Notes under the pieces: generated by a model
Told to the model about the DNA's origin: nothing
Databases searched by the model: none
Seen by the model: the letters and a program-made list of their open reading frames with translations, nothing else
Source: JBAXPV01 sp037132075
Lineage (GTDB): Bacteria; Bacteroidota; Bacteroidia; Bacteroidales; CAIXZF01
Assembly (NCBI GenBank): GCA_037132075.1
Contig: JBAXPV010000001.1
Location: forward strand, 196,011-260,010
Direction: 5' to 3'
Length of the DNA stretch: 64,000 bases
Made by a program: the position numbers and the translations under genes
Shown here: positions 62,024 through 64,000 of the stretch, one piece after another
Numbering within the stretch: the first letter of the stretch is position 1
Layout of the letters: each line of letters starts with the position of its first letter

Positions 62024-63874
62024 ATGGCCGGTAACGTATCGCGATCGAATGATTTGGGCATAGGGCAAAGTATATTATTGAAGATAATTACTTTTGCCAG
62101 TGCTGCATTCCTTATCTCACCCCTGATCATTCTGATCATCTATTCCTTTAATTCAGGAAAAACAGTGACTCACTGGGAAGGGTTTTCCTTAAAATGGTAT
62201 GCTAACGTATTCGAGGATCCCAGCATGTGGATTGCAATACGTAACTCTTTTGCCATCGCGATCGCTAGTACAATTGTATCGACGATTCTGGGCACAATGG
62301 CTGCTCTGGCGGTTGGGAAATATGCTTTTAAAGGAAGAGCCTTATTCCAGAACATCCTTTACATTCCGGTGATTCTGCCTGAAATCATCTTTGGAGTATC
62401 GCTGCTTTCCTTGTTTATTTTGATAAAACTACCCCTCGGATTTGTGTCAATTTTATGCGCCCATATCACCTTTAGCTTGTCTTTTGTAAGCCTGATCGTC
62501 CTGGCAAAGCTGAACAATTTCGATAGGCGGCTCGAGGAAGCCAGTTTAGATCTTGGCGCAAGTTCATGGCAAACTTTCCGATTGGTTATTCTCCCCAACC
62601 TGATGCCCGCTATCGTTTCAGGTGCTTTATTCGCCTTTACATTAAGTATTGATGATTTTGTCGTTACATTTTTCACGTCAGGGGTATCGTCGACAACCTT
62701 ACCCCTGAAAATTTATTCCCTGATCAAATTTGGCGTAACACCAGCGCTGAATGCTGTATCCACTGTTTTGATAATTTTCACAATATCAGCATTGGCATTG
62801 GCAAACGGCATGCAAAAAAGCAATAAAATCAGCAACACATACAAATATGTACTTTTGGGAATTATAAGTATTGTTGTCTTGTTTTTTTTAGTATCCTATT
62901 TCTTAAAGCCTGTAAAAAAACAGTTAAATATGTACATTTATTCTGATTACTATTCTAAGGAGGTGATCTCCGATTTTGAAAAGGAATATAATGTGACTGT
63001 ATCGATCAATTACTTCAATGACAATGAGGAGTTGTTCTCAAGATTTCAAATGGGCGTTACTGGTTATGATCTGATCTTCCCGTCCAGCTATATGGTTGAC
63101 ATGTTGATTAAAAATAACTTGCTCCAGCCCATTGACACCGGGAAACTATCGAATCTTCATTATATCGATCCCCGATTCAGAAAACTGAGTTATGATCCAA
63201 CAGGAACTTATTATATTCCATATGCTTATGGACATTCGGCCATCGTATACAACCAAACATTTATTAAAGACTCAATCACAAGCTGGAATGATATGTGGAA
63301 TAAAAAATACAGTCATAATATTCTGATGTGCGATGATATGAATGAAGTGTTTTTTGCCGGATACAAATGTCTGGGTTATAAAATTGACGATGACCAGCGG
63401 AAACTTGACGCGGTAACTGACTTATTGATCCGCCAGAAACCTTTGCTGTTGAAATATGAAAACAACATGATTGTGGACTACATGGTTAACGGCGATGTGT
63501 GGATTGCACAATCATGGAACGGGATGATTGCCAAAATCATGAAATCAGGCAAGCAGTTTAAAATGGCGATTCCAAAGGAGGGTGTACTTTCCTTTATCGA
63601 CAATATGTGCATTCCTAAAGCCGCCCCAAATAAAGAAACTGCGGAATTATTCATCGACTTTTTAATGCGTCCAAAAAACACAGCCCGTACTATGGAGGTG
63701 ATCCTATATTCAATGCCAAACCCGGCTGCAAAAGCATTTCTCCCTGACAGCCTGAGAAACAACCCTGTCATGTTTCCGTCTCGTGAAATAATTGAGCATA
63801 TGAATCTAACTCCGGATAGAGGCGCATTCAACCAGAAGCTGGAACAAGCCTGGACAAAACTTAAAGTTAAGTAA
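62024..63874 (+). CDS. potCD: PotC-PotD fusion: permease plus polyamine-binding protein
   Basis: This 616-residue protein contains a PotC permease domain (1-265, EAA loop EEASLDLGASSWQTFRLVIL at 172-191). An extra membrane helix (about 274-294) leads to a PotD-like substrate-binding domain (about 300-616, starting LNMYIYSDYYSKEVISDFEK) with TGYDLIFPSSYMVDMLI. The last helix would anchor the binding domain at the outer face of the membrane, so no separate lipoprotein is needed. The whole operon potA-potB-potCD thus encodes a complete importer. It begins 2 bp after potB. Confidence 0.93.
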   Translation: MAGNVSRSNDLGIGQSILLKIITFASAAFLISPLIILIIYSFNSGKTVTHWEGFSLKWYANVFEDPSMWIAIRNSFAIAIASTIVSTILGTMAALAVGKYAFKGRALFQNILYIPVILPEIIFGVSLLSLFILIKLPLGFVSILCAHITFSLSFVSLIVLAKLNNFDRRLEEASLDLGASSWQTFRLVILPNLMPAIVSGALFAFTLSIDDFVVTFFTSGVSSTTLPLKIYSLIKFGVTPALNAVSTVLIIFTISALALANGMQKSNKISNTYKYVLLGIISIVVLFFLVSYFLKPVKKQLNMYIYSDYYSKEVISDFEKEYNVTVSINYFNDNEELFSRFQMGVTGYDLIFPSSYMVDMLIKNNLLQPIDTGKLSNLHYIDPRFRKLSYDPTGTYYIPYAYGHSAIVYNQTFIKDSITSWNDMWNKKYSHNILMCDDMNEVFFAGYKCLGYKIDDDQRKLDAVTDLLIRQKPLLLKYENNMIVDYMVNGDVWIAQSWNGMIAKIMKSGKQFKMAIPKEGVLSFIDNMCIPKAAPNKETAELFIDFLMRPKNTARTMEVILYSMPNPAAKAFLPDSLRNNPVMFPSREIIEHMNLTPDRGAFNQKLEQAWTKLKVK

Positions 63875-63914
63875 AAGGGATCCGTCCGACTAACTGCATC
63901 TTGCCCCCGTTAGG

Positions 63915-63970
63915 CGTAGCGTCCAGCTACGTCTTGCTACCTGGTCGTTGAACTAAACCGCCGCTGGCGG
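63915..63970. repeat. GC-rich hairpins after the pot operon
   Basis: CGTAGC, loop GTCCA, GCTACG (63915-63931) and CCGCC, loop GCT, GGCGG (63958-63970) lie in a stretch of higher GC than the rest of the window. They may belong to an interspersed repeat that continues past the edge. Neither is followed by a T run, so they are not typical terminators. Confidence 0.45.
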
Positions 63971-64000
63971 TAGCCCGGGCCCAAGATACTTATTCCATCC

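Noticed and set aside
1..64000. CRISPR array, rRNA, tRNA, riboswitch or prophage
   Set aside because: No regularly spaced long direct repeats, no conserved RNA signatures and no phage or transposase genes were recognised by reading; a covariance-model search would be needed to exclude small RNAs.

Overview
The window looks like a chromosomal piece of an uncultivated or environmental member of the Bacteroidota, probably Bacteroidales/Marinilabiliales-like. The evidence is the gene repertoire: a bacteroidete-type division and cell-wall cluster, a 1098-residue SecA, DUF2795, DUF3078, DUF1684 and PepT proteins, glycine-lipid acyltransferases, secreted proteins ending in type IX secretion (T9SS) sorting domains, and promoters of the TANNTTTG type. 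No rRNA, tRNA, CRISPR array, phage or intact insertion sequence was recognised by reading.

Layout. 1-3.5 kb: the start of a response regulator, a lipoprotein, then a minus-strand run glsA-glsB-engB (glycine-lipid acyltransferases and a ribosome-assembly GTPase). 3.7-20 kb: the complete dcw operon in the order mraZ, rsmH, ftsL, ftsI, murE, mraY, murD, ftsW, murG, murC, ftsQ, ftsA, ftsZ, followed by a YqeY-like gene. It is preceded by a promoter carrying four 10-bp-spaced repeats that look like a MraZ operator. Its genes make the lipid-linked peptidoglycan precursor and build the septal ring. 20-25 kb (minus): an FAD-dependent reductase, secA and a small DUF2795 gene with its own promoter and terminator. 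25-38 kb: mixed housekeeping and transport genes (TMTC-like glycosyltransferase with TPRs, a decayed toxin gene beside an intact antitoxin, cobalamin adenosyltransferase, ABC ATPase, UbiA prenyltransferase, MscL, LysE exporter, MFS and OPT transporters, PepT).

38-60 kb is richest in envelope and secreted proteins: a dockerin-like Ig protein, DUF1684, a GH38 mannosidase-like enzyme, a T9SS-exported M36 metallopeptidase, a TM2-domain protein, a compact four-gene minus-strand operon of exported proteins (LolA-like, secreted YidD-like, and two paralogous TPR/membrane proteins), a secreted MEMO-like protein, an M16 peptidase, a truncated FHS-type transporter and another T9SS cargo. 60-64 kb: a potA-potB-potCD polyamine uptake operon in which permease PotC and binding protein PotD are fused, with a 21-bp palindrome over its promoter.

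The most interesting unexplained items are the 47.9-50.8 kb envelope operon containing an exported YidD domain, the predicted MraZ and pot operators, the collapsed HigB-like toxin remnant, and a class of intergenic word repeats that overlap the stop codons of neighbouring genes. All functional statements come from reading the protein sequences; no database search was run.
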